Notes: generated by a model not told the origin, from the letters alone. DNA of 64,000 nt from Adineta ricciae (GCA_905250025.1 CAJNOJ010000083.1:186001-250000), one strand, 5' to 3'; shown: positions 1 through 13,433, numbered from the stretch's first letter. A program made the numbers and translations.

Positions 1-1549
1 CTTAATATTGAAACTCAAATGGAAATCCGACAGAAACGGCTCTCACAAACGTACAGTAACACTCCACCGGCTGTCAAAAAACCTTAAATACATATTTTGC
101 ATTCTTTAACGTGATCAATCAAAACATGCAGATCGATCGAATCCATCGCATTTTATGGTCTTTTTTATTATAGATAAATAAACAGAATACTTGAAACGAT
201 TTCTGTTCGGCAAGTCAAAGTTATTTGTATCAATCACTTTTGTTCCACTTTGTAAGACATCTGTCATTAACTGTTCGTAGTAACAGCTGGAAGTGGAAGT
301 GATGGCAGTTAAATAACAAATTTTTGTTGATTATAGGTAATCATGAAGTTCGCGTGTACCTGTAAACGACTGCATGTATGAAAACGACGAACTTACATAG
401 ATGAAAACGGAAATCGTACATGACATTGTTTTTGTCGCTTATCGTCGTATGTCTCTGTGTGCGAGACATGGTTTTGTCTGACTCAAACGATTTCGATGAA
501 TGTCGAAAATTGCAGCGATTTAAAATATCTTCTCTTGACGAGAAAACACGAGCCGATATGAAACATACTCATCTATTTCTTATTAGATCGGACATTGCAA
601 TACGATATTACTGAGAAGGAATACCATGCATACGGCATTTCTCATATTTAAAGTGTGTCAGATAACCGTCAAGGAAATATTCTCAATTTTTCTGGGTACT
701 TTCAATGTACCTGAGATGCAAACAATGACAAGATGTCATTTCTCTTTCGGGCAAAGAAAATTTCATTTACTGCGTAATTTTATAAATGCGATACTGTTCT
801 TATTGCCACGTTCTGATCAATATTGCATTACATCTCTGATTACGAATAATAACAACAGATAATTTTGAAAAACAAGCTTCATTCTCTATCGAAAGATCTT
901 CGGACTCTTCGCGTTCGGCTCTCTTTCATCCAGTATGTGTATCAGAGTCGTCGGTTTCAAATTTGCTTAACTCATCTATATTTCATAGATAAATTGCAAT
1001 TGTGATAAAGCATGTACATATGCGAAAACAGAAGAGAACACAATTACATAATATACGAAACAAGTTGAGCGATATTGAGAAACTCGAAAACACAGGAGAA
1101 AAATATATATATGTATATATTACCAGCAAAAAAGAGACAGAGGAAAAGAAAAATATCAGCTTGAAAAACAAACAAACAAACAAACAGTGATAGACATCGA
1201 AAGAAGAAAGAAAAGAAAACGAAGAAAAATAAAAAGGAAGAAGAACATAATCTGGCTACATCGAGGGAGTTTATTCTTTGTTATGGCTATGGTTCCAAGG
1301 CAAATCAAATTAAACTAACTGCTTAGCAGTTATTTCAAAATAAGCCTTATTACATATATATAACATAAAAACACGAAGCAATAAGTCTTACACATCACCG
1401 GTAAAGAACACCATGAGATACTCGACAAAGTGCGTGAACTAGGGAATAGATTTATTGGACATATAGTCATCATTATTAAGCAAAGAAACGACACAGGATG
1501 CAACCGATTTTCTCGCGTAATATGCATGAACGATGAAATCTTAGGAAAA
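1..1549. other. 5' flank without a supported gene
   Basis: Nothing here could be tied to a known family. A 64-codon ATG reading frame on the plus strand (420-614) begins with a hydrophobic, signal-like stretch and could be a small secreted peptide or a first exon, but no second exon or homologue was recognised. The rest is A+T-rich with short A-runs. It probably includes the 3' flank of the HDAC gene, which ends at 1550 on the minus strand. Confidence 0.4.
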
Positions 1550-4500
1550 TCATAATTCCGTAGCCTTGCCATGTGACATCGATACCAAATGTTTGTATTC
1601 ATCGAGTAATGGCCAAAATTCGCCTTGAGAAAGAAGGAGAAACACAATGATTCATTACTTCGCAAGAAAGAAAAAGTACTCAGTAACATACGTTGTACTT
1701 CGATGACCTGTTTTAGACTGCGTACAGCGTATGGATTCGGTTTTGTTTCAAGCGTTTCTTTGCTGAATGCTGGAATCTACAGAGCACGAACGAACGAAAT
1801 ATTCGAAAAGAATCTGCGAGAATGAAAAGAATGTTACTTGTCGATTAAGTAATGCTTCAATACATAATTTTCCACATTCAGCCAGTGCATTTAATTCATA
1901 ACCACCTTCTAAAACCAGAACGACTTTTCCATTCGAAAAGTTCATTAGTTCTTTTGTCATATAAGCAAAACCTGAAAATTGAAAGAGAAAAAAGTGTTTG
2001 TTTCGCATCCGGAGGAAGGTCATCATTACATGTCGGTGTTAATTCGTAGCCACCGAGTGGATGAGGATGCCCCATGCATGCATCAAAGCCACAGGAGACG
2101 AGTATCATTTCAGGTTGAAATTGTTTTAAGATTGGTATGACAACGCTTCTGCAAAACACGAAAAATGGATCAATCGATATGCTAGCATAACGCGAGACGA
2201 AAAATTTTCACGTACCGAAATGCTGCTAGATATTCTACATCGGTCATTACTGGTTGGGATTCACCGGAGAAGGCAATATTTACATTTTTGCCTAGACCAT
2301 CATCACATCCGCACTATGAAAGAAAAAAAAGGCAATTAGAAACATTCCAATCAGTATAGTTGATCTTACTTCTTCTATTCGGCCACCACCGGGAAAGTAT
2401 GTTCCGTTATCATATCGATGTAGCGATATGTAGAGAATGTTCGAATCATCATAAGTCAAATCTTGTGTACCATTACCATGATGAATATCCCAATCAACAA
2501 TGGCGATTCGCTCAAGATTTCGATGTTTTTTCAGATATTTAGCTGTTATGGCAACGGTATTGAAGTAACAAAAACCCAATGGCTTCTGTGTAGCATGATG
2601 GCCAGGTGGTCGTACAAGTGCGAAACCATTTTTCAATTTGCCATCTATGACATGCTTCGTTAATTCAATCGTATTTCCAACTGCCAACCGGCATGCTCGC
2701 GCTGTATATTCATCATTCCAGATTGTATCGGTATCATCATGGATACCGAAACCACCGCAAGGTAATGGAACAATCGAATTTAAACGTTCAGTTAATATAG
2801 CTGCTGATTGTTGAATACGTTGTCGTTGATCACATCCAAACAGATAGACATGTCCAGGACTACGAACATAAACCAAATGTTTTGCTTAAGTCAAAATTGA
2901 GCTGCACAGGAAAATGACTCTACTCTTGACAGCTGCAAACTTTAAATATATAATACTTTCGAACTAATCCATTATGTCTATATCTAATCGCATGTGTCTG
3001 TTTAAAATTAAGTCCTTGTCAACTGACATTCTCATGTAAATGCTACAATTTCTTGGTACATTGCTAGTGTCACTAGTAGCGTAAAGGCATTGACTTATAG
3101 AACATCGTTTTCTGTTGTTCTATGATCACGATCAATCTTTACGAAATATAACTTTACTATTCTGTTACATAGTTAGCTATGCTTTCGTTCTGTATGCTAA
3201 TTAAAAAGCTTTTTTCCTCTACTGTATAATTTCACCTCAATTAAATATGCAGATCTCATACTGAATCACGTTACTCTACTTTGTTTTTCTCTTAAACAAG
3301 TACGTACATGAGAGTCGGAGAAAAGAATGCTTACTCGTGACAATCCGTTAGCATATCGATGGTTGCACAATAACCACGAATGATTTCACAGTCGTCTAAT
3401 AGATTTGACTTTTTCAATCGATCGTAAATAACCAACAGACGACGTGGATTTTCCAAATGAAGATCTGTACGTTTACAGTAACATTCATGTTTTAGTGTAT
3501 CGTCGTCATAAGCGATACCTAAATTAAAAACGATTCGTGTGGAACATGTAGATGTGAGAAGAGAAGACTTTACCGGTAGTAAAACGAAGTTTGATGCTAC
3601 CAGAGAGACATTTTTGTACTTTCTTCTCTACTGGCGATGGTATTGCTGATAGAGAGGATAATGATTTGGAATGTAACGCAAGTCGATCGATTAGTAACTA
3701 AAGAAAGGCAATTGTTGATTAAATATGAACTAATCATTGACAATTGTTTTCTCTTACGTTTGGATTTCGAAGGCAAAAATCGTTTGTTTCAAAATTGACT
3801 AAATGGGGTTGACTACTATGCATTGAACTTAGACTATTGTGTGTGCTTTGAATTTTTGCTTCTTGTAATTCCTTCGCTAGCAGTGCTTCGTTTTCTTCTT
3901 CGACAATGAAATGTTTCGGACCCAGAATATTTGTATGCTGATGATTTTCACGAGATGTTGTTGTCAAAGGATTCAAGTGGCCGTTCTCTCCCAGATTGCC
4001 AGTTGAATAACATCCATAAAGTGCGCGTGGCGGCAAGCCCAACCATAAATGTTCAGGCAAGGGTATTTGAGCCAATTGGGAAGTAAATGGTAGTAACGGA
4101 ATTGTTGGTACTAAGAAAAGCAAAAGACAATTTTTTAATGAGCGAGATGGAAACGCGTTGTTTCATTTTACCAGCTGGCTGCTGGTTTTGAGCTAGATTT
4201 GTTGAACGGATCGGATGACGTTTATCTGACATCGGAGTAACTTGTTTATGACGATAGAGAATACTTTGACGTAGATCTGATTTGATTTTGAAATTGCCCG
4301 ATTCAAGTCGCGGATTAGCCAGGACTGGTTCTGATTGAAATCGACGAAGCATTTCCATGGAATCTTGATTTCTAAACAATAATGACAAAAGCCACTTTCA
4401 TTTTCTTATCGCGCACTGCGTCTTACTCTAGTTTGCCTTGCTTTTGTAATTTTTTATGCAGGAAACTTTTCAGATGAGTTTTCACTTCAGCCGAGGCATT

Positions 4501-5044
4501 GGCACCTGGAACGTTGATATAAAGACAAAGATGCGTAAGGAAAACTGCAACTAGTTACTTTGATCTTTTTTATCTTTCGCTTGAACACGTAGTTTTTCCT
4601 CTTCAAGACGTGTTTGTTCCATAGCTGTCGATGCGGCAGCTGCAGTAGCTGTTGCTGCTACTACTGCTGCTGCTGTGAGCGAGTCTTGTCTGTCAGAATC
4701 AATCAAATGCGAATAAGGAAGCTAAAAGAATGAATAGTGAAAGCAAGAATTTCAACATGTTGATTTATTTGTTTTATTTCGATTAGAATTTCATTAGAAA
4801 CTGTACGAACATATCTGCAATTCCAATTGGAATCCCTTGCAGTTTTCTCCTCAGTGAAAGACATACGAAATTGTGTTCTCAGTTTTTGAACTCGAAACTT
4901 TGCACTTACAAATACAGACGGGAAATATTTTGAATTGGCCTCTTTATCCAAGTTTGAACTCGGGTTCGTGTTCGAAGTTGGTGAATTACCAGAGCCTAGT
5001 GTATTATTGCCCGGCAATGATGATGGTCGACAAAAGTCAACCAT
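1550..5044 (-). CDS. HDAC4: class IIa histone deacetylase (HDAC4/5/7/9-like)
   Basis: Zinc-dependent lysine deacetylase and transcriptional corepressor that normally shuttles between nucleus and cytoplasm. Model of 13 exons: 4910-5044, 4559-4721, 4427-4505, 4172-4371, 3758-4110, 3574-3697, 3335-3518, 2370-2859, 2216-2313, 2030-2148, 1838-1971, 1692-1776, 1550-1623, giving 745 aa. The N-terminal third has an Ala-rich stretch, a Glu/Lys-rich helix and the site RRFQSEP around Ser139, matching the 14-3-3 consensus RxxSxP that class IIa enzymes use for cytoplasmic retention. The catalytic half (about 345-690) carries RPPGHHA, IVDWDIHHGNGTQ, SLHRYDNG and LEGGYEL. The last motif keeps Tyr (about residue 673) where vertebrate class IIa enzymes have His. 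Human HDAC4 is longer (over 1000 aa); the shortening is in the N-terminal regulatory part. One intron (2860-3334) is unusually long. The ATG at 5044 opens the first supported exon. Family assignment is secure; the choice among HDAC4/5/7/9 is not meaningful in an invertebrate. Confidence 0.93.
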
Positions 5045-7637
5045 GAAGTTTGGTTATACACGAAATTTATGACTTTCTATAACGAAAAAACAGACGTAAA
5101 TACAAATAGAAAATGAATGAGTAGAAAAAGGAAAGAAAAAAAAAGAATGGTGTGCTTTCTTCTCTCTCTCTCTCCCTTCATACTTCTTTACAGATGCTAC
5201 TCCCACTTAGTTTTGCTTTATCTCTTTGTTTAGTGCCTGTCAGTCAGCTTTGGTCGAAGAATGTGTGTGCGTGTTTTTCTCTTCTTTCTCTCCACCATGT
5301 CTTATTCTTATTCTTTTTCTTCATGTAAGACGAATAAAAAAGCAAAACCGAAGAAGTAAGAAGAGAGGAGAGAAAAAAAGAAAAAAAATCCAAGCTTCAA
5401 GTATAACAAAAACATGCGATTTACGGTTTCATTGAAAACATAATAGTAAAGGTCATCATATTTCTACAATTAGAGAGAAGTCAGAGAGATTAATCAAGCG
5501 TGGACTGCGGACAGTTCGACAGTCTGCAAGCGAACTTCTCAGTGATGACCTATTTCTTTGCTCAATTGCATACTCTTACTGCGTGTGCACTTAAGGAAGA
5601 AGCAACCTGTCTCGATAATGGAATTCGAACTATATCTGGGCAAGCAAAACAAACAGTTTTTTGCATTAAATATGCATAGATCTGCTCGAATGCATGTAAA
5701 TAATATCTGTTGTGTTAGCACGAACTTTTTTCTTGTATAGGTAATATCATTTTTCTATTAACATAAATGCGAGAGAGAGAGAGAGAGAGAGAAAAAATAA
5801 TAAGCAGCAACATCAAAACACTGCTATATACCTTTTTTTGGTGAATGGATAGATGAAGAAGAAGGAGAAGGACAAAAAAAAATGAGAAGAGAAGAACGGA
5901 GTAAAACTAAAAATAGCTTTAGTCACAAGAGAACATAAAATTCTGCGTCAAAGAAAAGAAGAAAAACACACCCAATGATTAAAGAAAGAAAAAAAAACGA
6001 AAAGAAACATATTTTTCGACGGTTTCTCAAATCTTCCGAACGAAAATATTCTCCATTCATCATTCTTACATAACACTTCACCTGTCGCTCGTTCTCTCTC
6101 TCTCCTTCTCTATTTAACCGTATTATATCATATTTGATGTTGCTAGTTGTTTCTTCCTATTCATCAATTGCTATTTTTATCGAATGTATTTTTCTCTCCA
6201 AATGACATATTATATCCTTTCTTTACATCGGCTAGGATTCTTCTTCCTTTCGCTATTTTTATCAACAACAGTTCTAATCGTTCCGACGACAAGTTAGGCA
6301 CTGACGATGTACTCAACGTGCCCTTATCGTGAACAGGAACTTACAGATTTGTGCTATTCTGAGCAACGAATTTAGATTTACAAAAATTTCTATGACAGTT
6401 CGATAGCGTTATGCTTAATATACGAAGGGTATAAACTAAGATAAGGATAATAAAAGGGGTCTGGCAGCAAGCGTCGATAATACCATGGTATGCTATCGTG
6501 ACATAGACGAACGTCGATTTGCCGAGAGAAATAGAAATGAAGAAAAAAGAAGAAGACGAAGAAGAAGAAGAAAGAGAAAAAAAGAAGAAAAAGATAAGGC
6601 TAAAAATAACTTCGCGATGCTTTTTTGTGTTTCATCATTTAGATCTCTACATCTTCAAGTGACAACGAGATAGATAGTTTTTTCTCCTTCAATGATATTT
6701 ATATGATCGTCATACACTATCGCGTGACTTTTCTTCATGGTCCAAGTATTCGACTTCATATCTGCTCACTTCAAAACGAGAAAATAGAAAAAGTCAAATG
6801 CGATTTTGTCATTTTTATTTCTCGACAGCAACTCAATGTACTATTAACAATCGTAATCAAAGTATTTTTCGACATTCGCCATTCCGATTATCTACAAAAT
6901 TAGTTCATACGCACGTCCGTTGGGCACGTCGTTCTATTTGATAAATAATTCTGTATAATACTAAAAGTGCATGTTATAAATAGAACTTAAAAATAGACTT
7001 GTTATGCAGTGATAAGAATGAAAGAGAATATATTTGGTTGCTGAAAGGGATGAATGCAGGCTGAAGGGAGAAAATCTCTGATAAATAACAAAGATGCTTC
7101 AGCAGGGACATGCAGATGTCGTCAAAGGTTGGTCTACGATAAACGAAAGATTTCTGGTTGGCTTTTTATATAGCTAATAATGGTGTGTGTTTATTTTAAT
7201 CTTGCTTCGTTCGTTTCTGTTTCTCTTCAGACGATAGTGCTATACTGTATGCAATGCTGTAAGCGATTTCAATTTTATTTTTCATTTAAATTAACCAATG
7301 TTTACTTCGAATATTTGCTTATATGTCTTTCTTATCAGCAAACAATCGTTCGCGATTGCGTTCTTATTTCTTTCTTTCTTTTTCGATACATCAGATCAAC
7401 CTCTTTCTCGTCCGTTCCTTTAGATAATCAGTTTTTTTCTTCTCTTTTCAACATACCTTACAACTCATCTTGGGATTTTCTTAATGATTATTATCAAAAT
7501 CTTCATTAAAACCAAGGATAGAATAAATATTCTATCATTGATTGATGTATACTACCGTTGTTAAGGCGATAGAAGAAAGATATTAGGGCAGGCGACAAGC
7601 CTTCCGCCCAAACAAACAATTAAGCCGAAGATAATAA
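5045..7637. other. 2.6-kb divergent intergenic region
   Basis: Lies between the divergently transcribed HDAC and neurabin genes, so it should hold both promoters. It contains low-complexity pyrimidine and purine runs (CT run near 5160-5174, GA run at 5771-5792, AGA-rich tract near 6540-6600). No reading frame here resembles a known protein and no RNA gene was recognised. Confidence 0.5.
5771..5792. repeat. (GA)11 microsatellite
   Basis: A perfect dinucleotide GA tract in the intergenic region upstream of both HDAC and neurabin. It may be polymorphic between haplotypes; no function can be inferred. Confidence 0.9.
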
Positions 7638-10600
7638 ATGGCAAATATTCTTATGCATTCAACAGTACCATCTCTTCTTACCAATACTGATTCGACGTCG
7701 AATCTTCTCGTTGATACTCCAACAGAGGCCTCTCATACAAATAATAAATATAATGGTCATGTTACACGATTACGTAACGTCTTTGCCGAGCATTCATTAA
7801 TGGCAAATAAATTCAACTCAGATGATCAGACAACAGATTATCGGGAAACAAAAGGAATCTTTCAAACATTAGATGCAACAACACCATATCAGAATGATTC
7901 ACAACTAACAACAAAATCGATGGTTAACACTAATCGACAAGAACGTAGCCATGAGATTTCTAAACAATCATCGCTGAATACATCAACAAATCGATCATTT
8001 GATGGAGTTCCAAATGGAAATGAAGATGTCTCTTACGCAATCATTAATCGACGATGTTCGAATAATGAGCAACATTATGATTTTCCAGCGGATGCCATTC
8101 AACAATATAAAAAACAACAGCGCGATGAAAACGAAATCAAACCATCTACTGAACAACTGACAACCCGATTTTTACCTTTTAACGCATTAAAACGAATGGA
8201 TCATTTGAATACCGTTTTCGTCAAGCCAACTAAAATCGACCAATCATTGCCGAAATTAATATTTTCTGATAGCAAAAAACATAGTTTAATTAAATCAAAT
8301 GACAATCCAACTCATCATGGTAAATTAAAAGCAAACACGATATTTTTATTTTATTAGGAGAAAGATTATTAAGTACAAAAGTAATTTGTTTCATGGTGAA
8401 ATAACTAATAGATACAAGTTGTCAATCTCGTTTTTCTTCTTCGGTCTAAAATAGAATCTGTTATCTCTGATGTCTGGAGAGGAAAATGACACAGCTTCTA
8501 TTCATCTGCTATCGTCATAGGTCGTACCAAATACGTCTATCTGTCAGATAACTCTAAGGAAAAAAAGGAAGTACCTTTTGAGCTTATGAAAAGATGTAGC
8601 ACAAACATGCAATCTTATCTCTGATTTCAATATTGCGTACGTGATCTTTGATCTTATTTAGAAACTGATTATACGCAAGTAGATAACCGATCGTCATCAC
8701 CAATCTTCTATGAGAAACCAGGCATACCAGAGCTTCCTGATGAGATTGCATCGGACGAAGCCAGACGAGTGAAGTTCAGTCATGCGCCAATTCGGGTAAG
8801 ATGAAAAGATTCAATGCAAATATGTACGTCAGAGTATGGATTTGCCGTCTAGGTCTATCCGACATATTCCCCAAGTGAATATGACCGACGAAACGAGGAT
8901 ATTGATCCGTTTGCAGCCGCCGCTGAGTATGAGCTGGAAAAGAGAATCGAAAAGATGAATGTTTTCTCCGTCGAAGTCGAAAAAGGACCTGATGGACTTG
9001 GAATAAGGTAAGCAAGGTCAACGATTCAGATGATACTCGACATGGAATGCTTTTCTTTTCAGTGTGTTGGGCATGGGTGTAGGCGCTGATAGTGGTTTAG
9101 AAAAATTAGGCATTTTTGTTAAATCATTGAATCCTCAGGGCATCATTGCGAAAGATGGACGGTAAATATGTGTGTTTAATGTTGATGGGTATACTGAATA
9201 ATTGTGCTTTAGCATTCAAGTTGGTGATCAAATCATTGAAGTGAACGAGCATTCATTGGTGGGCGTGACGCATGCATGTGCAACGAACGTGCTCAAGACG
9301 ACGTCGGGTTTAGTAAAGTACGTTTCAAATTGACTTCGTTTTCGGGAAATCTGAAAGAATCGAATTTAGATTTCTCATCGGTCGAGAGAAGGAGCCGGAG
9401 AAGTCGGAAATCTTCGCTCTTATCCAACGCTCGTTACAATTAGATCAGCAACGCGAAGATATTTCTCAAACATTTCAGCAGTATCACGATGCATATTACG
9501 AACAAAATTTCAACGATGAAGAAGAAGTAGAATTCTTGGAACGAAAATTCCGAATTCGAAATCTGTTTCTTTCTCTAGCCGATGGACGAGAAACTGTCGA
9601 ATGAGTTCGGAATTGAAATTCTCAAGCAATGTTACGAATCTTTAGAAAGAACATTGGATACGACTGAGAAAGAAAGAGAACAATATCGAGTAAGTTGTAT
9701 TTATTTCGTTCAAGTGCGAAACCCATCAATTACTTCTGCATGTTTATTCAGCAACTTTATCAACAAGCACAAAATGATTTCAAACAAATCGAAGAAAAAT
9801 ACTCGCAAGCAACGGCACTAATCAAAGAATTACAAGACCGGTACGTATCGAGATCACTCTCTTCTCGTCGTTACTTCCACCGAAGTCTTTGTTTTCATTC
9901 TTATTTTGAAAGAAATCGATTTTAATCTGTGTACGTATTCAGGTGTTGGTAAAAAAACTAAAAATATCGCTTTTGTTCACTATATATACATATATGTCAA
10001 TTCGATATAACTGTTTGCTATTTGCTAGTGAAGATATATCTATGAGTATGTTTTCTCTTTTAGCGAGACGGAATCACGACGACAACAAACTGAATTGTCT
10101 GAACAGCATGATAAACGTGTTAATCAGCTGATGCAAAAAGTTTGTTCTTACATTAATACGTGAGGTGATGAAAGAATTTCTTTTCCTGTTAGATCGATGA
10201 CCTTGAAAAAGTCATAGCGACATCAGCGACTAGGTCTGAGAACAATTTATCATCGTTCAAAACTACCGAATTTCCCGTATCGCACTCGCCCGAGACGTCT
10301 GAACGTACGACATTTCGAACACGATCCAATTCCGGTCAGCCACTGATAACAACAAATCGTTTACCAATGACTGTATCATCCGTTCGTATTCCATCGTTAT
10401 CGCTAGAAAAAATGCTAACACGTTCACCTAATGACATCGATCAATGGCAAATGCGTTCTGGTAAACACGGCAGAAATCGAAATTTGTATCGTATATCTTC
10501 ATCTTGTTTAGCTACGATGACAACTAAATCATCGGATCAATTCGATCGAAGTGCATTGTTAAACAAAAGTCCTTCAACGAAAGCTCACACAATGAGTATA

Positions 10601-11301
10601 CCAGGATTGCACGTCTCCACACCGTCACTCGGTGGAATCTCCAGCGATTCGAATTTCAACGAGTAAATTATCGTTGTCGAACATCTACAAACATCTCGTA
10701 ACACTTTCTTTTCAGTGCCAGAACAAGTATTACTAAAGACTCATCAGCGGACAAAACAAGTAAATTGCATCCTATTCTTCTCTTTCGCCTCAATCAATTC
10801 CCTCTTTTCTTTCCTTTCATTTCCGATTAGGTACTGAGGCATATTCAACTGATGAGGTAATTGAACAGTTTCAAGTGTAGTTTTGTAATTGTTTCTTTTC
10901 AAGTACGTGGAGATCAAAGATTGGACGACTGACCGATGTATTCAATGGTTAACAGCACAGAGAATGACATCTTTAATACCAATATTTCTCAATCGTAACA
11001 TCGATGGTGAAAAGCTCCTCGTACTCGATGGTTCTAAAATGAAGGTAAAATGAACTTTGTTGTCATCTTGATAAAACGAATGCGATTCTAGGCCATGGGT
11101 ATCAAATCAAGTAAAGATCGTGATCAGTTGAAGTCGAAAATCAAAGAGCTTAAACATGTGGAATTGAATCAATTACGTGACCGACTGATGGCTCAATCAT
11201 CTGCATCTTATCGATCTGGAACAAGTGAAAAGAAATCGCGCTCGTCAAGTTTAAGCAAATTGCGGGAACGTCGATTTTTTAGTAGTAGTTTTGGTAAATA
11301 A
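7638..11301 (+). CDS. PPP1R9A: neurabin/spinophilin-like PP1-targeting scaffold
   Basis: Actin-associated scaffold that directs protein phosphatase 1 to membranes and synapse-like sites. Fourteen exons: 7638-8319, 8662-8795, 8853-9007, 9063-9161, 9213-9317, 9370-9526, 9579-9689, 9752-9840, 10064-10139, 10193-10662, 10716-10759, 10831-10856, 10904-11044, 11092-11301; 832 aa. Seen in order: a low-complexity Ser/Thr/Asn-rich N-terminus; the PP1 docking motif RVKF at residues 263-266; the conserved block [10 protein letters not shown] and AAEYELEKR; a PDZ domain (about 315-400) with [23 protein letters not shown] and LVGVTH; a coiled coil from about 405 to 530; a Ser/Thr-rich linker; and a C-terminal SAM domain from about residue 717 (IKDWTTDRC...LDGSKMKAMGI). 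A SAM domain is the neurabin-I rather than spinophilin arrangement. The N-terminus is short and less conserved than the vertebrate actin-binding segment. A polyadenylation signal lies at 11562-11567. Confidence 0.92.
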
Positions 11302-11561
11302 ATTTCTTCTACTTTTATTTCTCTACTCAAAACTCTTGTGATTATCCGTCCTTACTGTTTTGTTATTTCTTCGATGACTTTTCTGAACAGTACAACTGTG
11401 CCATTCCTTGTTTGGAGTTGTCTTTTTCTTTGTTTTTGTGATCATATATGCGTGCTATTCATGTACAGTGCTTTTCTCCTGTGTGCTTGACGATCAGTTT
11501 TGTATTAGTAGCATATGGAAGGAGGTTTTCTTAATATTCTTCTTCGTTTTGTTTGGAATTG

Positions 11562-11567
11562 AATAAA
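11562..11567 (+). promoter_or_regulatory. polyadenylation signal of the neurabin-like gene
   Basis: AATAAA about 260 nt after the neurabin stop and only 76 nt before the BET1 start codon. Two pyrimidine-preceded acceptor AGs (ending at 11612 and 11623) lie between it and the BET1 ATG. Confidence 0.6.
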
Positions 11568-11643
11568 AATTAATCAGCAAATGTGAGTGGCACGATTTTG
11601 ATGTGTTTTTAGTGTCACTTCAGATGTTCTGTGACTGGTAAAG

Positions 11644-12028
11644 ATGCATGATGGAGGACAATCAAATGCGCATTCGAGACGTCCGAACTATTCGTACATC
11701 GAAGAGCAAAATGAAGCACGCACGGAATTGTTGAATTCCAAAGTGAATCAACTTAAACATCTAGCTGTTCAAATTAGTGAAGAAACACAATTCCAGAATA
11801 AATACTTGAAAGTATGCTTCCGTCTCCGTCCGACTAATGCTTCGTCATATCAAATCAATTTTCTTGTAGGAACTGAACAATCATATGGATCATACGGATA
11901 GTTTGATTGGTCAAGCACGTCGTCGCGTTATCTTATTAGCTCGATCGGGTAGTTGGAAAATTTATTTATATCTGATTCTTTTCGCTCTGTTCGTTTTTCT
12001 TGTTATTTATTTTCTGATTAAACGCTGA
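11644..12028 (+). CDS. BET1: BET1-family Golgi SNARE
   Basis: Small tail-anchored SNARE acting in ER-to-Golgi or intra-Golgi vesicle fusion. Two exons (11644-11811, 11870-12028) joined in phase 0 give 108 aa. The N-terminus is polar. A SNARE heptad region follows (about 22-83; EEQNEARTELLNSKVNQL then ELNNHMDHTDSLIGQARRR), then a single C-terminal membrane anchor and a short basic tail ending in IKR, the standard BET1 layout and length. An AATAAA lies just 14 nt after the stop (12042-12047). The gene converges on the CAP gene, whose stop is 63 nt away. BET1 versus BET1L (GS15) cannot be settled by eye. The short spacing from the upstream neurabin gene suggests it may be a downstream cistron. 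Confidence 0.88.
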
Positions 12029-12091
12029 TTTCGTTAATTGCAATAAAGTGAAAGAAAGTATATTGACATGAGTTACTCCGTTTAAGGATAT

Positions 12092-12934
12092 TTATTTGAC
12101 TGGGAAAACATTTTTCTCATATTCGCCAAGAAAATTGCCTGCTGGATAGTACATTGCAACGGCGAAGTTCATTGATGGACCTTGTGCTTGGGCGAAACCG
12201 ACTTCCTGGGAATTCTTCCAAACAACTTGGGTAAAATGACCCGTTTCCGATTGATATAACTGTCGATTATGATAATCATACTTCTTGCTCTCGTTGTACC
12301 ACGTTTCAGTTATTTCTTTGCCTAGATATACATCATAAGTACATGCGAAGAAGTGACAAATAAGACAATTTACCTGTCACCGGCCATGATTGACAACGAA
12401 GATTCTCGCCAACAGGTTCGTTTCGATACTTCGTTTTGCTATGTACAAGAGCGCCAGTTGTGACCAAATGATTAGCTAAAAACAAAAAGAACGAGCTTAT
12501 TTTTTGCAGCCGTCAAAATTTGACACTTACCCCATTGTTGGGCTAATTTACATAAGTCATTGTTTAATCGTAGCGGTTCAACACCGTGTTTTCGTCGTAG
12601 ATCATTGTGTACTTGCAATGCTTCGTGAACGAATTCATCGTTATCTTGACCTTTAGGTGCTGACTTTGTCGACCGAAACAAGCTTTTCGGGCTTGCTAAT
12701 GAGCGAAGTCCGAATCGACTCTTATTAGGTGTGTCGTTGTCTTGCATGTGCTTTGAAAAAGAAAGCAATGAGATTTACAACTAGTGTGATCAAAATTACT
12801 TTGATTGCATCGTTATCCACCATTTCAGTCGTCTCGGTATGCTTGTTTCCTTGAGCATCGGTCGTCGTTCGAGTAATTTTGTAATAGGCATGTCCACTGG
12901 CCGTTGAACGCGTGGTTGTCGTCGTTCGATTCAT
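12092..12934 (-). CDS. GLIPR2: GAPR-1-like CAP-domain protein (GLIPR2-like)
   Basis: CAP (SCP/TAPS) superfamily member lacking a signal peptide, like GAPR-1, which sits on the cytosolic face of the Golgi. Exons 12800-12934, 12531-12750, 12374-12475, 12092-12321; 228 aa. The first about 90 residues are Thr/Arg- and Ser-rich and not conserved. The CAP domain then shows VHNDLRRKHGVEPL, QQWANHL, the GENL loop and the CAP signature GHFTQVVW, followed by FAVAMYYPAGNFLGEY. The first ATG in the open frame is at 12934; the frame extends upstream only through a TTG. GAPR-1 itself is about 154 aa, so this protein carries an N-terminal extension. It diverges from the first TRIM-like gene across about 500 bp. 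Confidence 0.87.
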
Positions 12935-13433
12935 CGTAGTTTTGTCATAGAGAATTGTCAAACAAAACGATTTTTATACATGCCTACTTTTATGATGTAT
13001 GAATCAACTTGATATGAGATTGAGATGAATGTCAGGTGTGACATTATCTGAATACTTATATAGAAAATCAAATATCAAGTAGTTTCATCTCGTGATTCCC
13101 GAAATGATTTAATCATTGCCATGTTGAATACTGGATGAAGCTTTATTCATATGTTATTCATAGGCAATTGAAGAGATTCAAGCCAGATGTTGAATAACAA
13201 ACAGAACTTCGAGTCATATTTTCCTCGATAGATCTGTGCATTTCAAACGTCGCTGTACGAAAGAACAACAGAGTAAATAAATAAAAGTTTGTTTAGTATC
13301 ACGTGCACATGATTGGCACAAAAAGTAAAAACAAAAATCTTTCGCATCGATCAACGAATAAGACGAAAATTGTTTGGAAGTTTTCTCTTTTTCACCTTGA
13401 TTACTGCATAAAAACACGAATCAAAACTTTCAC

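Noticed and set aside
420-614. 64-codon plus-strand frame with a signal-like N-terminus
   Set aside because: No paralogue, splice partner or recognised family; kept only as a remark in the flank entry.
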